Shown one piece after another: positions 1 through 12,842 of a stretch of DNA of 64,000 nt; the stretch's first letter is position 1, and each line of letters opens with the position of its first letter. Both the position numbers and the translations under genes were made by a program. The notes below the pieces were generated by a model, which worked only from the letters and a program-made list of their open reading frames with translations, did no database searches and was not told the DNA's origin. Origin of the DNA: Heliocidaris erythrogramma (lineage: Eukaryota > Echinodermata > Echinoidea > Camarodonta > Echinometridae); NCBI GenBank assembly GCA_025617745.1, contig CM046853.1, forward strand, positions 57,869,233 through 57,933,232, given 5' to 3'.

Positions 1-800
1 ATGATAAAATTTTACAGACATTTTGTGTGCTCACACACGACCCTTTGCGGAAATGGACCAGTAATTAAGCAAACATTCCATTAATGCGATTATTCATGCG
101 AACTATATTTAGACCATGAAATGATGGTAAAAAGAGTCTAGTAGCGTCATTCATATCTGCTCTTGGCGTCAAATCAAAAGTGGGGAAGGGGAAAAGAAAA
201 AATTACGTACGCACTAACTATACACACAAGAACACACACTCACCCTCGCCCACACTCGGTACACGCATACCGGGTCGTGCGCACGGGCAGCATTTTTGGT
301 TCTCAAGCGCCTCCATTTCAAACGTGGCCGATTCGACCAATTGATGTTAACGCCATTTAAAAAGTGAGAACTGATGAGAGACGATACAATTTGGCAGCGA
401 ACACACGCGAACTCAGGCGTAGTACAACGAAATAATAAAAAGTCCACAATCACTTGATTCTAGTGCGCAGCCGTGGATGCGAGGATATCTAATTCTTTGA
501 TTACCAGGTAGCCAAGGCTTACCTTTTCTCTTTTCTGCTTCGTGCGAGGCTGTTCTTAACAAGAATTAGCTGCTGGTTTCTCAATTTGAAACTGAAAATA
601 AAAATTGTCGAGGGAGTGCACTGCATAAAAGGAGACGGGAATTTGCTCGGATTTTCATTTCCATATCGTCTAAAATTTTGATCTATATTTGCTTTTAAAA
701 CGTTGAGATAGTGAAGAGTTAGCAGGAAGAACAGAAGGAGGGAAACCAAAAAGTAGAGACGGCAGGGCAAGAGCGGTTGCTGTTCGGTGGGATACGTATC

Positions 801-867
801 ATGGCCAAGTTATACCCAACCATTTATGCCTCTTTACTTTGTTTGGCGCTAATCTTCGTACACACAG
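801..867 (+). CDS. possible first coding exon encoding a signal peptide
   Basis: An ATG in fair context (tatcATGG) opens 22 codons that read as a signal peptide: MAKLYPTIYASLLCLALIFV then HT, a basic N-terminus followed by a Leu/Ala/Ile-rich core. The segment ends exactly at a good splice donor (cacacag|gtaaga). A first exon encoding only a signal peptide is common in secreted or membrane animal proteins. An in-frame ATG lies 24 bases upstream (777), but the second fits the signal sequence better. No downstream exon in phase 1 could be recognised on this strand in the next tens of kilobases, so the product is unknown and the exon may be a chance ORF. The call rests only on the hydrophobic stretch and donor site. 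Confidence 0.3.
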
Positions 868-977
868 GTAAGACTTATACCATTTACTTCCAGTTTCTTT
901 CAAATGGTTTAGAACAATTCGAGAATAAGAGTAATGATGAGTCAAATATAGCTAACGATGTAGGTATAGTACACTGA

Positions 978-1001
978 GGGGGGGGGGGGGGGGGGGGGGA
1001 G

Positions 1002-1044
<43 letters not shown>
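978..1044. repeat. G22 homopolymer followed by (ATT)n microsatellite
   Basis: A run of 22 G is followed within a few bases by about 14 perfect ATT/TTA units. This is simple sequence with no coding signal. Confidence 0.95.
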
Positions 1045-1576
1045 GTTCATTATAGCCTAAGAAGTGCTTTTATTCATGATACATCTGGGGAGAAACTCGA
1101 CGTGATAAACAATAGATATAAAACATACATCATTCAACATTTACAAATACAATATTGTAAATAAAAAAATCGATCAACAATAAAAAAAAAACATGATTGT
1201 AAACTGTAACAAGCGACATGCACAGGAAAGATAATTATCGACAAGTTTTCTATTCGTACATTTGTAGAAATTAAAATCCTGTTCTTATTTACTGGATTAA
1301 TGTAGATAATAGTCTTCATTTAACATTTATGAATTAAAACATTTTATGCATCATAAAATTTTCAGATGAAGAGCCATTTCATTTAGGTTTATTATCAATG
1401 AATGAAAATCGAATTCAGACGCGCTAAGCCACCTTCTTGCATGATAACAAGAAAGCGAGAGATGAATATAACGAATGGAAATGTCCACGGCGTATCAGCA
1501 AATGAATAAAAGAGCATACCAGTGAGACCTACCCACCCATAAAAGAGGCCCTTTACTTTTCTATAAACCTTGTAAT

Positions 1577-1608
<32 letters not shown>

Positions 1609-2896
1609 TGAGAGAGATAGAGAGAACGAGAAATTGAAAGAAAAGAGTGAAATGAGAAAATGAGAGGAGAGAGGGAGATTCAAAGTACGTGGAATCATTA
1701 AAGAGTGTAATCTTGTAAAAGAGAGAGAGAGAAAGAGAGAAAGAGAAAGAAGAACAAAATAAGATTTTTAAAAAGGGCGAGAGGGAGAGATTAAAACTAT
1801 GTCGAATCATTATAGAGTGTAATCTAACTGGGTATCGCTCTAGTTTCAGAGTGGGATATTAAATCGCGGTCGGGCTTACTGAACCCGTGTGTCTTGAATG
1901 AAGACCCTATTCTGTCATGATGTATTGAGGAAAACCCCTCTTGAAGCGGAGTTCATTTCCCTTTTCCCGGGTTATGAAAACTGGATTGTTATCTTCTCCG
2001 AGCGTTAATGAAAATGATGTCATCAAAATTCACCTGAGATTAAAGGTATTGAATAGCTTTTGGAAGAAAAACATTTCAGATTACTTTTTATCAGTATTAG
2101 TGTTGATGTATGGTTATCTCCCTCACTTGACTACATAAGGATGCCTATAATTCTCGATGATTTAGTTATATTGTCATGACGCTGTAAACTGAAGATGTTT
2201 CTAAGGTACTTCTCGTCTGGATGTAGGTAAAATTTATTATGCATTTTAATACATTCAATTAAGAAGCAACCTAAGGCGACCTTGAATCGGGGAGTAGAAA
2301 GATGTCCCACTTCCTTGTAATTTGTTCTAAAAAAAATCACTAAATTACAGTCATGATGAAATATTACAAGACGATATATGGGTGACTAATTGGTTAGTCA
2401 GAGCTCTGTGACAAGGCAGTAATGAATTTATGAGAGAATGGCTTCGTAACAGTCTAGAAATGTTGGTAATCCCATGTTTTGCCCTTTAAATGAAAAACAA
2501 ATACTTGCATGTCAAAATATCATCAAACTTGACAGATAATATACAATCAGCGGAAGCATTTATGAATGACTCTGTACTAAAATATGCGTTATTAAGAAAT
2601 TTTGCTCGAGACAGAGTGATATGAGTACTGGCTAAATGGTAAAATTGGTAACTAGTCACCAAATTCTGAAACCAAAATTGTTAATTAATGTATAAAGTTT
2701 TGGAGGCCAAAATGGCAGTTCCTCAACATTTGAAGAATAATTTTTACTTGTAGGTCACAAATATTAATAATCCATCTGTCATATAATGTAGTAGGTTTTC
2801 GCTGAAAAATGTCATATTTTTCAAGGAAACATGAAGCAGTTATGGATTTCAATACTACATCAACCATCAAAGCGAGTACTGGAACGATTTCACTAC
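1045..2896. other. non-coding stretch with GA-rich microsatellites
   Basis: AT-rich sequence with purine-rich (GA)n-like blocks at about 1577-1640 and 1717-1752. The short ORFs here are low-complexity or frequently stopped. I see no exon, RNA gene or mobile-element end. Confidence 0.7.
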
Positions 2897-3715
2897 TATA
2901 ACATTACGCCTTCAGCTGTAGGCAATCAGTTTAATTACCGCGCATCATGTTTTATCTCCGAAGTAGGGCATCAGTTTTGATTGAGACATTTTCCCATTAT
3001 AATAACAGATCAATATTCAAGAGCAGTTATCCGTCCCTTCCACCTAATACATAATTAAAAGAAAAAAATAGTCAATATTATCAAACATGAGAAAACACCC
3101 ATCTGGCCTATATTTTTTGTCATTGTTAACTCCATTAGAGTTTTGGGACTTGATATATCATCATCATTATTAACAGTTATTGGCTTGAAAGACGACAACA
3201 CCAAGCTACTATGGCTACTACTGAAGACTCATATGTAATATAAAATAAAGAAAGCGAGGGAGAACAAGGGTATTTCATAATAAAATAAATTATTTTTTAA
3301 CTAGTTACCATATAACATTACGCCTTAAGCTGTTGGCAATCAGTTTAATTACCACGCAGCATCACGTTTTGTCTCCGAAGTTGCCACAAGGGCATCATTA
3401 TGTTTTGATTGAGACATTTTCCCATTATGGCAATAGATCAATTCAAGAGCAGTTACCTTTCCTTTCCTCCAAATTATTGTTTTAAAGAAAATTCAGTTAT
3501 CAAACATGAGAAAAAGCGCCTCTAGCTGATGTTTTCTCATTGTTAGCTCCATTAGAGTTTTGGGACTAGATATATCATCATCATTAACAGTTATTGGCTT
3601 GAATGACGACAGCAACAAGTTAATATACCTACTACGAAAGCCTACTATCGAATACAAGCATAATGAGGACAAGGGTGATTGAGGATAAAACACATAATTT
3701 TACTAGTCAGTCCCC
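2897..3715. repeat. diverged tandem duplication, two copies of a ~410-bp unit
   Basis: Copy A (2897-3310) and copy B (3311-3715) align end to end. Both start tataacattacgcc and share 'gcaatcagtttaattacc', 'gattgagacattttccc', 'atcaaacatgag', 'ccattagagttttggga' and 'cagttattggcttgaa'. Copies differ by substitutions and small indels. No ORF is shared by both copies. No terminal repeats or retroposon tail are visible, so this looks like a local segmental duplication rather than a transposon. Confidence 0.9.
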
Positions 3716-3869
3716 CAATAAAAGCATGAGATAACGTTTTTCAGGGCTTCATGGCACTCTCTGGAACGTTTATATAAAACGTATATTGCTTATATTATAT
3801 ATGATTTGGGGCTTTCTATTCTTGATGAAACCTATTAAATCATTCCTATTAATGGAGACATGGTATCGA

Positions 3870-3972
3870 TTATTAGCCGAAAGTTCCGGCTAATAAGCCT
3901 TTGTTCTTTCAGATAGGCCCAAGATTACCTTTCGGGGCCGGAAGGATAACCTGAGGCTGGCTTATCTGAAAT
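3870..3972. repeat. two adjacent short hairpins
   Basis: Perfect 10-bp arms (TTATTAGCCG at 3870-3879, CGGCTAATAA at 3887-3896) enclose a 7-base loop. A second, imperfect inverted repeat follows at about 3909-3972 with ends TTCAGATAGGCC and GGCTTATCTGAA, one mismatch. They could be remnants of a small inverted-repeat element; function is unknown. Confidence 0.55.
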
Positions 3973-6900
3973 AAGATATTGGAAAGGAATGACAAGAAAT
4001 GGAAGAAAATAATAATAAAAGGTAATTAAAGTACTATGTACACAATTGAAATAATCTTCTTGTATGTAAAGTAAACTTTTGTCTTTGAACATTAAGTTTT
4101 GTCTCTAAGTTAACGAGTGCCATATACGTAAGTAAATTTGTTATTGTTGAACATATTGCCTGGTCGAGAGTAAGCAGGGAAAAGAGACAGGACGCATAAA
4201 AATTGACAAAAGTTTATGAATACCTAGAACTCTTTCCTAATTAATTAATTTGATTCTATTTCCCATAAACGAAGAGCTCAATCCCACGATGAAGTACAGA
4301 TTCACGGTGCAATAATTAATTTTCAGCACTTTTTTTTAAAATATGATTAAAATATTTTCATATTGACCCACCTTTCCTACAGTAATACCGAATTTGCGAG
4401 AATTGGTGATACTTCTCGACTACCAATAACTTTCACTCCTAATAATTTCCGTCATTTTCTCATCAAACGCTGTATTTCCCCTTTAATGTCGTGTACCTTA
4501 ACGCTACGACCCTCGGTCCAGTCTAATAACCTTGGTGGCTCTGAGCCGACAATATTGTCATATCAACGCTCGTGGCATGACGAAAGCAGTCATGGGTGGA
4601 AAAGGCCATACATCTACTTTTAACCAACACACGCACCCACACTCACCCCTCCCTCATTCAACCTTGGACTTGGTTGATTCGAATATGATTAAAATGGTCC
4701 CCGAGAATCGCTTTTCCCTACTTGGACACGTATTTACTGGAAACTCTACAGCTTTCACAAACGTTCCTGTGAGACTTGTCGCTGTATTCAATCATGTTGA
4801 ATTAAAAAATAACGCTGAACCACAAAATGGCTTAAGAAAATAGAAATTAAAATGTTGTAATGCAATAAAGTTGAAAAAGTAAATACGTACAGTTCTCACA
4901 GACCCCCCCCCCCCCCCTCATATTTCTGTGTTATAATTCTATCCCCAAATAACTGTAATAGTCCGCAGGTAAGTCGATGTTATGAAATTCTGATTTATAG
5001 TGTATATGAATAGATAATATTTTAAGTTGCTTTGTAGAAAAGCATATTGTATCCGAAGAGAATCTAAAAGTAAATATTTCATGTACAATTTTGTAATAAA
5101 GCTTGTGAAACATAAATATTTTACCCAGAGTACGACTTATATCCATGCATTTTATAAAATGTCAAAAAGCATTACTTGCAAATGTTCCAGTAATGCATAA
5201 AATTGATGTGATAATTTTCATCTGTTGGATATATACAACTTAACATAAAAAATTATTAGAAAGTCATGTACTCATCATGTTAATACTTCGAGGTTGTGCT
5301 AACATTTTAGCACCATTTTTTTGCTGGAACATTTCTTTTTTCTTTTTTGCAAAACCTGGCTTAGTAAAACATGAAAAATAAAAGAGAAAAAATCTCGCCA
5401 CCCGAAATGTTTCCCTATGTTCCTTTATTTTTCTCAGAACATAAGGCTGGGTGACATTAGACTAAAGCAAAAGACCGGATGTGACGGGGAAAGCGAGACA
5501 CAGAGACAGAGGGGAAAACTATGGTAGAATTCTCTACCGGGGAATTTGCTCAATTTGGAAGCATTTTCACTTCAAATGGAGAAAAGTGCTGAATGCCCAT
5601 GAACTTTCGATTAGAAGATGGCTCTTTGGGTGAAGTGGACCTTTAGCTTGGCAGCGTAAAGTGGGCTATCAGGTTTCCGTCCCATCCACTCCCTGCCTGT
5701 CAGGGATCCAAATCCACCATACCATATGCGTCTCTAATTTGGGGGAATATCATCATATTTCAGCAAATGTATGGTAAATTTCGAAACTCGCGAATGCATT
5801 TGGGAATATAGAAGATTGAAACCCACAAGCCTGAATTTCAAGAGAGATCCAGGGATTGTCTGACTGTTTGACGGGTATAGATTTCATTGCATGCACAATA
5901 CCCTTTTTTTTCTAAATATACCGGTATCACTAACTATACTTCGAAAGGGTGGTAAACAACATTCTGTATGCTTCACTGAAAGGGTAAACTGGACAGTCTG
6001 GGGTATACGAGATGTTATGTTGACTATAGTTACCAAAGATTAAAATAAAGAGACCACATACCTCGGGAAAATCCATAATTCAATCAAAGTGCAATAGATA
6101 TAGATATATAGATATAGCAACATTCAGAGATATGTAGGAAGGGAAAGGGGGATAAGCGGTGAAGAAAGATAATGGGGAGAGAAAGGGGGAGGGGGATAAT
6201 GATACCTCTACAAGGAGTTCCCTATGATTGCAAGGTTTAGACTTTGCAATATAGTTATCCTACTTTTTTATAGTTATTGTTTGCGCCTACCATATAGACA
6301 TTCCTGGACGTGGTTTAAGAATCTTATCCACTTGGCTAAATCGTAATTGAGACACCCCCAAACCAACCCATGGGGATTATCTTAATCCCTGCCGGCCTAT
6401 TGAGCCATTAGCTGATGACTTTTCAGAACACATTACCATCTAGAGTAGATTCTGGGCTTGTGAAGATGCTGCTATGCTATACTGTAGGGTCAGATGCCGT
6501 GTGTATTATGGCTTTTCGATCGGTTACGAAAATTATTAGTCCCTTTTAAGAGTCTTCTTGTTATTACATTGTGCAAATATTCCAAGCAAGAGATTATTTT
6601 GTAATGTGTGAAATAATGTTGGACTTAGATGTTTATATAATCATTATGATTACATTGTAATTACACATGAATCTCTGTGAAGGATTGTGAGCGGATAACG
6701 TTCATTTTTATCTCCACATCCCTCCCCCCCCCCCCCGTAATTTTAATTTTTCATCAAAACTCTCGCGAACATTATTAAATATTATCAAGTGTACATGTAT
6801 GTTGTTTTTAGAATTTTCTTTGATTGATACATTTCGGGTGGTTAATAAAGATGCGATTAGGAACAAGTTCTAATATTCACGTCTACGCCGGGACAAAGTG

Positions 6901-9831
6901 TGCTAAATTTTGCATCTTTTACGACATTCTGACAATTTGTTATATCATAATCGTTGCACATGCATGTGTACATGCATGCGATATCTATACGCATATCAGG
7001 AAGTTGCATCTCTTCCCCCCAAAACGGCTTTTCCAATAAACGCAGTTATCTCAGATTGTGCTCCACAGATATCTCTTGATGTATCGTCTTCTGTATTGCA
7101 ATAGTAGGGTAACCCACGGCAACCAAATGGAGGTGTGGCGTGTTGTGTGCGTGGGATGGATAGCTTTGACCAATTGGAGCTGACTTAATACTTCGTAGAA
7201 CCCCACTCAGCTTCCCGCCAGACGGAAACGATGTCGACATTGTTTCATGTCGGATGATTTCATACTGATGTCGGAAAGGGAGTGGGAGGTTTACCTCTAT
7301 CCCAAGTACATCCTTGAAAAAGAAGTGCATGATAAAATCGATTTCAAAGTTTGGAAATGACTTTCGTGCAGGTTTGGTATGTTGTATTTTTGATTTCTTT
7401 GTTACAAAGGAAAGTAAAACCCAAATGATGTTCGAACGATTTTTCAGAGTTAAGATATACGCGCATATAGTATGGAATGAAGGTCCTAGATTTAGTGGTT
7501 ATGATGAGGTCTCTGTTCCGATCTCGAATGATTTGGCAATCGTGAAGTAATCGTGAAAACTGTCTGTTTGCATAATTGTACGTTAATCGGTTAAAGAGTT
7601 ACATCTGCGTTACACGTGTACCCTATAACGTTCGATTTTTTTTGTATCTGTGAACACCGTCCCAGGGTGTTTTTGCCATCTTCTATTAAGACGCCTGGTA
7701 ATTAACCCAGTTAGGTTATTATTTTATTCAATTACTTAAATCGTGATACAACGATACATCAAGAAGGTAATTCAGTACACATAAGACTATTTCCTTATGA
7801 GACTACTGGTGATTGTTTTTAATTTTCTCAATAAAAATTCTCACCAAATACAAAAACAAAAATGTGGAAGATCTATGCTCCCGTAGTTATAAAGGTGGCG
7901 GGTAAATCCAATAACCACAAAGTACGTAAGGGAAATAAATTTATTTTTTAAAGTAGTGTAAGGTTATCCTCACCAGCAAAATATCGCTCTTCTGTTCACT
8001 TCAAAGCGACTTAACGTCACGCGGTTGTTTTTACAAATAATACACTATTCTTTCAATAAAACCGATGCTCGATCAGTTGGTAAGAGATGACGTATCTAAA
8101 ATATTTGCTTCTTACGCAAGGTCTAAATCCCTTTATAGAAATATAAAAATAATGGAATATCATGTAATTACGTTAACCTTCGGGGCTTTCTTGTTGCAAT
8201 TCTTCTGACGAATCAATTTGAGTAATACTTCATTTGTCATGTTTTCTGCCTACACTGTTTTCATACTGCTTTATAATAGTACCTTTTCTACGATGTGTAA
8301 TACAAACAATCATACACTATCGTAAACTGAATTATTCTCAAAGATTTCTTTGTAATAAATCTTCTGAAATCACCGTTTCATTTTTTTATGTTAAGAAAGT
8401 GACAATTCTTATATGAATTAAGTCTTTATGAATTATCTTAAGACATATATATTCGTATAATTGTATAAAAAAGACGCAATACAATATTCAACCGGATATC
8501 ATTATGACAGGAAAGTGGGTAACATGAGGTTAAAACCAAATATGATCTTTACATTATGTGTAATATAATAAGGGCCAAAGAAAACCGTAAACATATTTGT
8601 GCATTAAAAATTATATTACAATTATGATTTGTCTTTGATCAATAGAGGATATTAATTTTCTTTCATAAAAAAATCGAGAAAATCTATGTGAAAGAATGAC
8701 GTAGGAAATATCACTTCTTCGCTTCATACATTTACGCACGTATTCAATCCAATTTTTCCAGGGCATTCATTGCACTATCACAGAATTCTTTTTTTAATCT
8801 GATATAAAAATTTTCAATACAACGTCGACCATATTATGTATATAATCACGTGATTTGGTAGGCGCTGAATGAATGTGTTTATAAAACACGAAATCAAATA
8901 AACAGAGCCGTTGTTTAAAAGAAAAATGTCCTCCAATACCCTTGTTCTGTCGTTGAACTGGTCAACTACCCTCTCAAATTAAAACATCAAATAAAAAATA
9001 GCTCACACGTTACACAAACAAACAATTTCACCAATTAAATGGAATGTTTTCTTAACGAAACAGATCATGACATTATCATAGGCACAGCTATTCAATAATC
9101 GACCTGGCGCTTTATTACATTGTCGACCCTCGTCAGGTTTCTTTTGATCTAGACTTTGCTAATTAAACGAAAATAAATTCAAGAGCAAACCAATCAATAA
9201 GTTATCGACACCAGCCCACGTCATGAATTCAATGACAAATTTAATAAATTTACATATTCGATAGACATAAATAATAAATGTACTTGGTAATGGTTACAGT
9301 AGTCATAAGCACAAGTGTTTCAATTTCATACGTTACTGTTTCGCATCATTGTGTTAAGTTAACTAAACCTTTTCAGATGAAAGAGATGCGGTTCGATAGT
9401 GACTATTCGGACAGTGCTGTAATATCATATGAATATTTACAGTCCAACATATTGTATGTAGCTTATAACAATGAACGGAGAGGAGTGTTCAGTATAATTA
9501 AATATATGTGTAAATATCCACTCTGTGATTTTGAGCGATGGGGGTGAGGCACACAACCCCACCACCATGTTGTCTTTTAAGTTTAGGGTGTCATGCTTTC
9601 AAATGACCTTAGAAGAGGAGAGAACAAGGTTTTCATGAGTTATTACCAACAAATCGATTTAATTCAGCTAATTTACTTCTACTGTAAGCTAGTCTTCTTT
9701 GCGAATCATAATTTCTTGCCAAGCAAGGGTGTCGATCCGTGTTCATGAGGGGGGGGGGGGATGACCTGCTAGGGAGCGAAGTCGTTGGCGTATATATGGA
9801 TTATAGCGTCCGGGGCAAACAATGAAATTAC
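3973..9831. other. gene-free AT-rich stretch
   Basis: No supportable exon, RNA gene or transposon end was found. ORFs are short and lack recognisable domains. Poly-C runs occur near 4903-4917 and 6723-6736 and a G run near 9749-9760. The possible segment at 9378-9546, which begins after a 'ttttcag' acceptor-like site, was considered and not called. Confidence 0.6.
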
Positions 9832-9843
9832 GCCCCCCCCCCC

Positions 9844-10343
9844 NNNNNNNNNNNNNNNNNNNNNNNNNNNNNNNNNNNNNNNNNNNNNNNNNNNNNNNNN
9901 NNNNNNNNNNNNNNNNNNNNNNNNNNNNNNNNNNNNNNNNNNNNNNNNNNNNNNNNNNNNNNNNNNNNNNNNNNNNNNNNNNNNNNNNNNNNNNNNNNNN
10001 NNNNNNNNNNNNNNNNNNNNNNNNNNNNNNNNNNNNNNNNNNNNNNNNNNNNNNNNNNNNNNNNNNNNNNNNNNNNNNNNNNNNNNNNNNNNNNNNNNNN
10101 NNNNNNNNNNNNNNNNNNNNNNNNNNNNNNNNNNNNNNNNNNNNNNNNNNNNNNNNNNNNNNNNNNNNNNNNNNNNNNNNNNNNNNNNNNNNNNNNNNNN
10201 NNNNNNNNNNNNNNNNNNNNNNNNNNNNNNNNNNNNNNNNNNNNNNNNNNNNNNNNNNNNNNNNNNNNNNNNNNNNNNNNNNNNNNNNNNNNNNNNNNNN
10301 NNNNNNNNNNNNNNNNNNNNNNNNNNNNNNNNNNNNNNNNNNN
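9844..10343. other. assembly gap, 500 N
   Basis: Exactly 500 undetermined bases, bordered by poly-C on the left and poly-T on the right. The round size suggests a placeholder length. ORFs running through it are meaningless. Confidence 0.99.
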
Positions 10344-10829
10344 TTTTTTTTTAATAATCTTTTCCATTGGGTTTTCCCTTTTCCGATACCCGGCATTTGA
10401 GGGATGAGTTTGTTTGGCTAGCCCAAGTTATTCAGTAATTCATGATATTTAGTGATGTCTGTAGGCTATGTACTTTGTCATTAAGGAGGCGATGCTGGGT
10501 GCCTGGTAATATGGGTGTGTCGTATCGTATGTGAGATTGTGCGAGCGTGCGTGCAATTATCGAACGCGCAATAACCCCAAACCAGCTCCTCCTTATCATG
10601 CTTATTGCGATGAGGTCGGAAGCCAGGTTTTAATTTTAATAACCCCGTTACCGACTTATTTGCTAACATGCATGTTGTCAATTATTTTCACCTGTTAAAT
10701 ACTTTTACATAGCCTTAATACTTTTAATAAAAAAATATATAAAGGGCTTGCACATGAAGTAAACGAAACATCCTCATCAGGTATCTTCATACGGTATAAT
10801 GACACTTTTTTGATTTAGAAATTCTTGCT

Positions 10830-11205
10830 TAATAATAATAATATATAAAATTTATATAGCGCCAAATCCATTTTTGATCAAATGCTCACAGCGCTTACAA
10901 AAAGAATGATTGAAAGAAAGATATGATAGAATACAAGCATACAAAAAAAATCTACGCAATTACAAAAGGTCATAAAGATAATCAATCAAATAATGTCTGT
11001 TTTCAAGTTATGGCATCTCAAAGAGATAAGTTTTAATGTTGGACTTAAACAATTCGCTGGAAGTTAAGTCCCTTAGTCCCTGTGGAAGAGAATTCCACAG
11101 GGATGGCCCAGCATGAGCAAAGGCACGTTCACCCCATGATTTTTTTACATTCGGAATTTGTAATAGCCCCAAGTTAGAAGAGCGTAAAGAGCGGATAGGT
11201 GGTTA
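10830..11205 (-). mobile_element. 3' part of a SINE/non-LTR retrotransposon, minus orientation
   Basis: Read on the minus strand, the segment ends in GCGCTATATAAATTTTATAT followed by ATTATTATT. This is the widespread 3' tail shared by L2/RTE-type LINEs and the SINEs that borrow their machinery, here preceded by AAGCGCTGTGAGCATTTGA. Further into the body is a palindromic block, CTGTGGAAGAGAATTCCACAG (one base over two arms), around 11078-11100. Assignment comes from the tail motif, which is established knowledge; the 5' end (near 11205) is uncertain. Confidence 0.65.
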
Positions 11206-11639
11206 ATTGTGTAAAAGAGAAACGTCCTGAATCGCCAGTAAACGGATACAAATTAAATTTATGCAATCGTTAATTGTGCCTTGATAATCATATTCACAAA
11301 TATCTATTTAATTGGCTATTTAAGACAAAATAGCATTCATCTGCTCGTTGTGAGAAATTCAAAACCTAATAGCTTAGAAGCAATGTCTACCGTTCTGCTT
11401 ATTTTAAACGTACCCACCTTGATCTGACAAATTATAACATGAAAGAATTTTTTGGCCTGCCGCTAAAAAATTAAAAACATGTTTTCTAGAAAATGCAATC
11501 GTGCCATGTGCATTTTGATTCTGCTTTTACTGATTATTAACAAAATATGCCCCCCTTTTTTTTTACATTCTCATCTTCCTGAGACTTCTATCACAGAAAA
11601 ATTAGCTTGCTTTATAATCCTAATTTTGTGTGGTTAGAC

Positions 11640-12052
11640 ACGAGAGTGCTTTATTTTTCTTCCTTGAAGCACCTGGTTCCGGAAGAACCCTGTAGACTGT
11701 AAGAGTGTAAGAGTGTAAGGGTTGTAAAATATATATTCACCCTTTAAATCCTCTTCATTCAAAAGTTGAAGCATTTTCTTTCCCTTAAATATGTATAGTT
11801 ATTTTTCTGTTCCTATTTTTCTTGGTGTCTATATTTGTGTTATATTTTAGTTTTAGTTTTTGTTTTTTTATGTGTTGTCTATATGATTTCGCAATATTTT
11901 TAGGGAGCTATGCTTGTACAAGTCTCAAGGGCTCTATTTATGTAGTTCCCCATTTCTTTTCTAATTTCGTTTATGATTTTTTTTGTGTGTGTTCGTTTTG
12001 AATGTACTTTTTAATCGAAAATGAAATAAATGAGAATTGAATTGAATTGAAT
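11640..12052 (+). mobile_element. LINE 3' UTR/tail remnant
   Basis: A T-rich non-coding segment ends in aaatgaaataaatgaga followed by a short (GAATT)n tail at about 12031-12052. Short tandem tails of this type end many Jockey/CR1-group LINEs in invertebrates. It contains no reverse transcriptase coding sequence. A small (gtaagagt)n repeat lies near 11700. The left boundary is approximate. Confidence 0.5.
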
Positions 12053-12616
12053 TCTGAGACTTTTTTTCCAAGACCAGTTTAATTTTCATTATGACCTCAT
12101 TTCCTTCTAAATTCTCTAAGATTTCAAGGGGAATACCTAGTTTCTTTCATACTGAGAAAGTAATTATGGTTACCGTTGAAAAATAGTGTTGCGTATTTCC
12201 CACGTGATTCCTTCAAGAGAGTGACTTACTGACTTAAAACTTGACGTCACTGCGCTTGGTTGCACATTTTCGGCCTGGATTTCCACATTCTCAATGCCAT
12301 ATATCTTATTCTTCGTTTTCTTTTCTTTTCAGTGGCAAAAATATCTGGAACAGATTGTCATCTTACAAGTCAACCTTTCACATGGAAAATGGGGGGATTT
12401 GCGCATTTTCATTTTGGGTTTCTAAATCATCGGAACCTAAGAAAATTCATAGTTATGTTAAACTTCATTATTTAGTCAAAGTCATCTTCCGTTCTCTGTG
12501 TTTCTCTGTATCTTTCTCTCTCTAACTCGCCCCTCTTACCCTCTCTCTCGCTCTTCCGTGCATATACACGTACTCTGAAATTGATTTTATTTATTTATTT
12601 AACCACGGTAAAAGCA

Positions 12617-12842
12617 CAATAGACCCGTTTACTAATGTATTTCAATTTATGCATGTTTCTCTCCAGAATCCTCAGTTACCAACTATTTAGTGCACCTGCT
12701 GTGCATAATGTCATCTCTATGAATGGAACCATTATGAATATATTGGTTGCTGCTTTGTCGGGCAAGCCTCTCGCAAGCTTTTGAGTCGTCAAGAGAAACT
12801 TTTGATCAAGAAGTATGCATAAAATTAGTAAACAGGTCTATT
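12617..12842. mobile_element. MITE, 'CAATAGACC' family, copy 1
   Basis: The ends are inverted: CAATAGACCCGTTTACTAAT on the left and, read on the complement from the right, AATAGACCTGTTTACTAAT. The body has no coding sequence. The same family recurs at 46230-46430 with the same terminal words and a shared internal 'gttgct..gt.cggcaagc' block. Two dispersed copies with shared ends support a non-autonomous DNA transposon. The target-site duplication is not clear. Confidence 0.75.

Noticed and set aside
9378..9546. Stop-free segment after 'ccttttcag' (MKEMRFDSDYSDSAVISYEY..)
   Set aside because: No donor of good quality in phase, no domain and no partner exons.
9743..10400. ORFs of 179-217 codons
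   Set aside because: They run through the 500-N gap and have no real sequence content.
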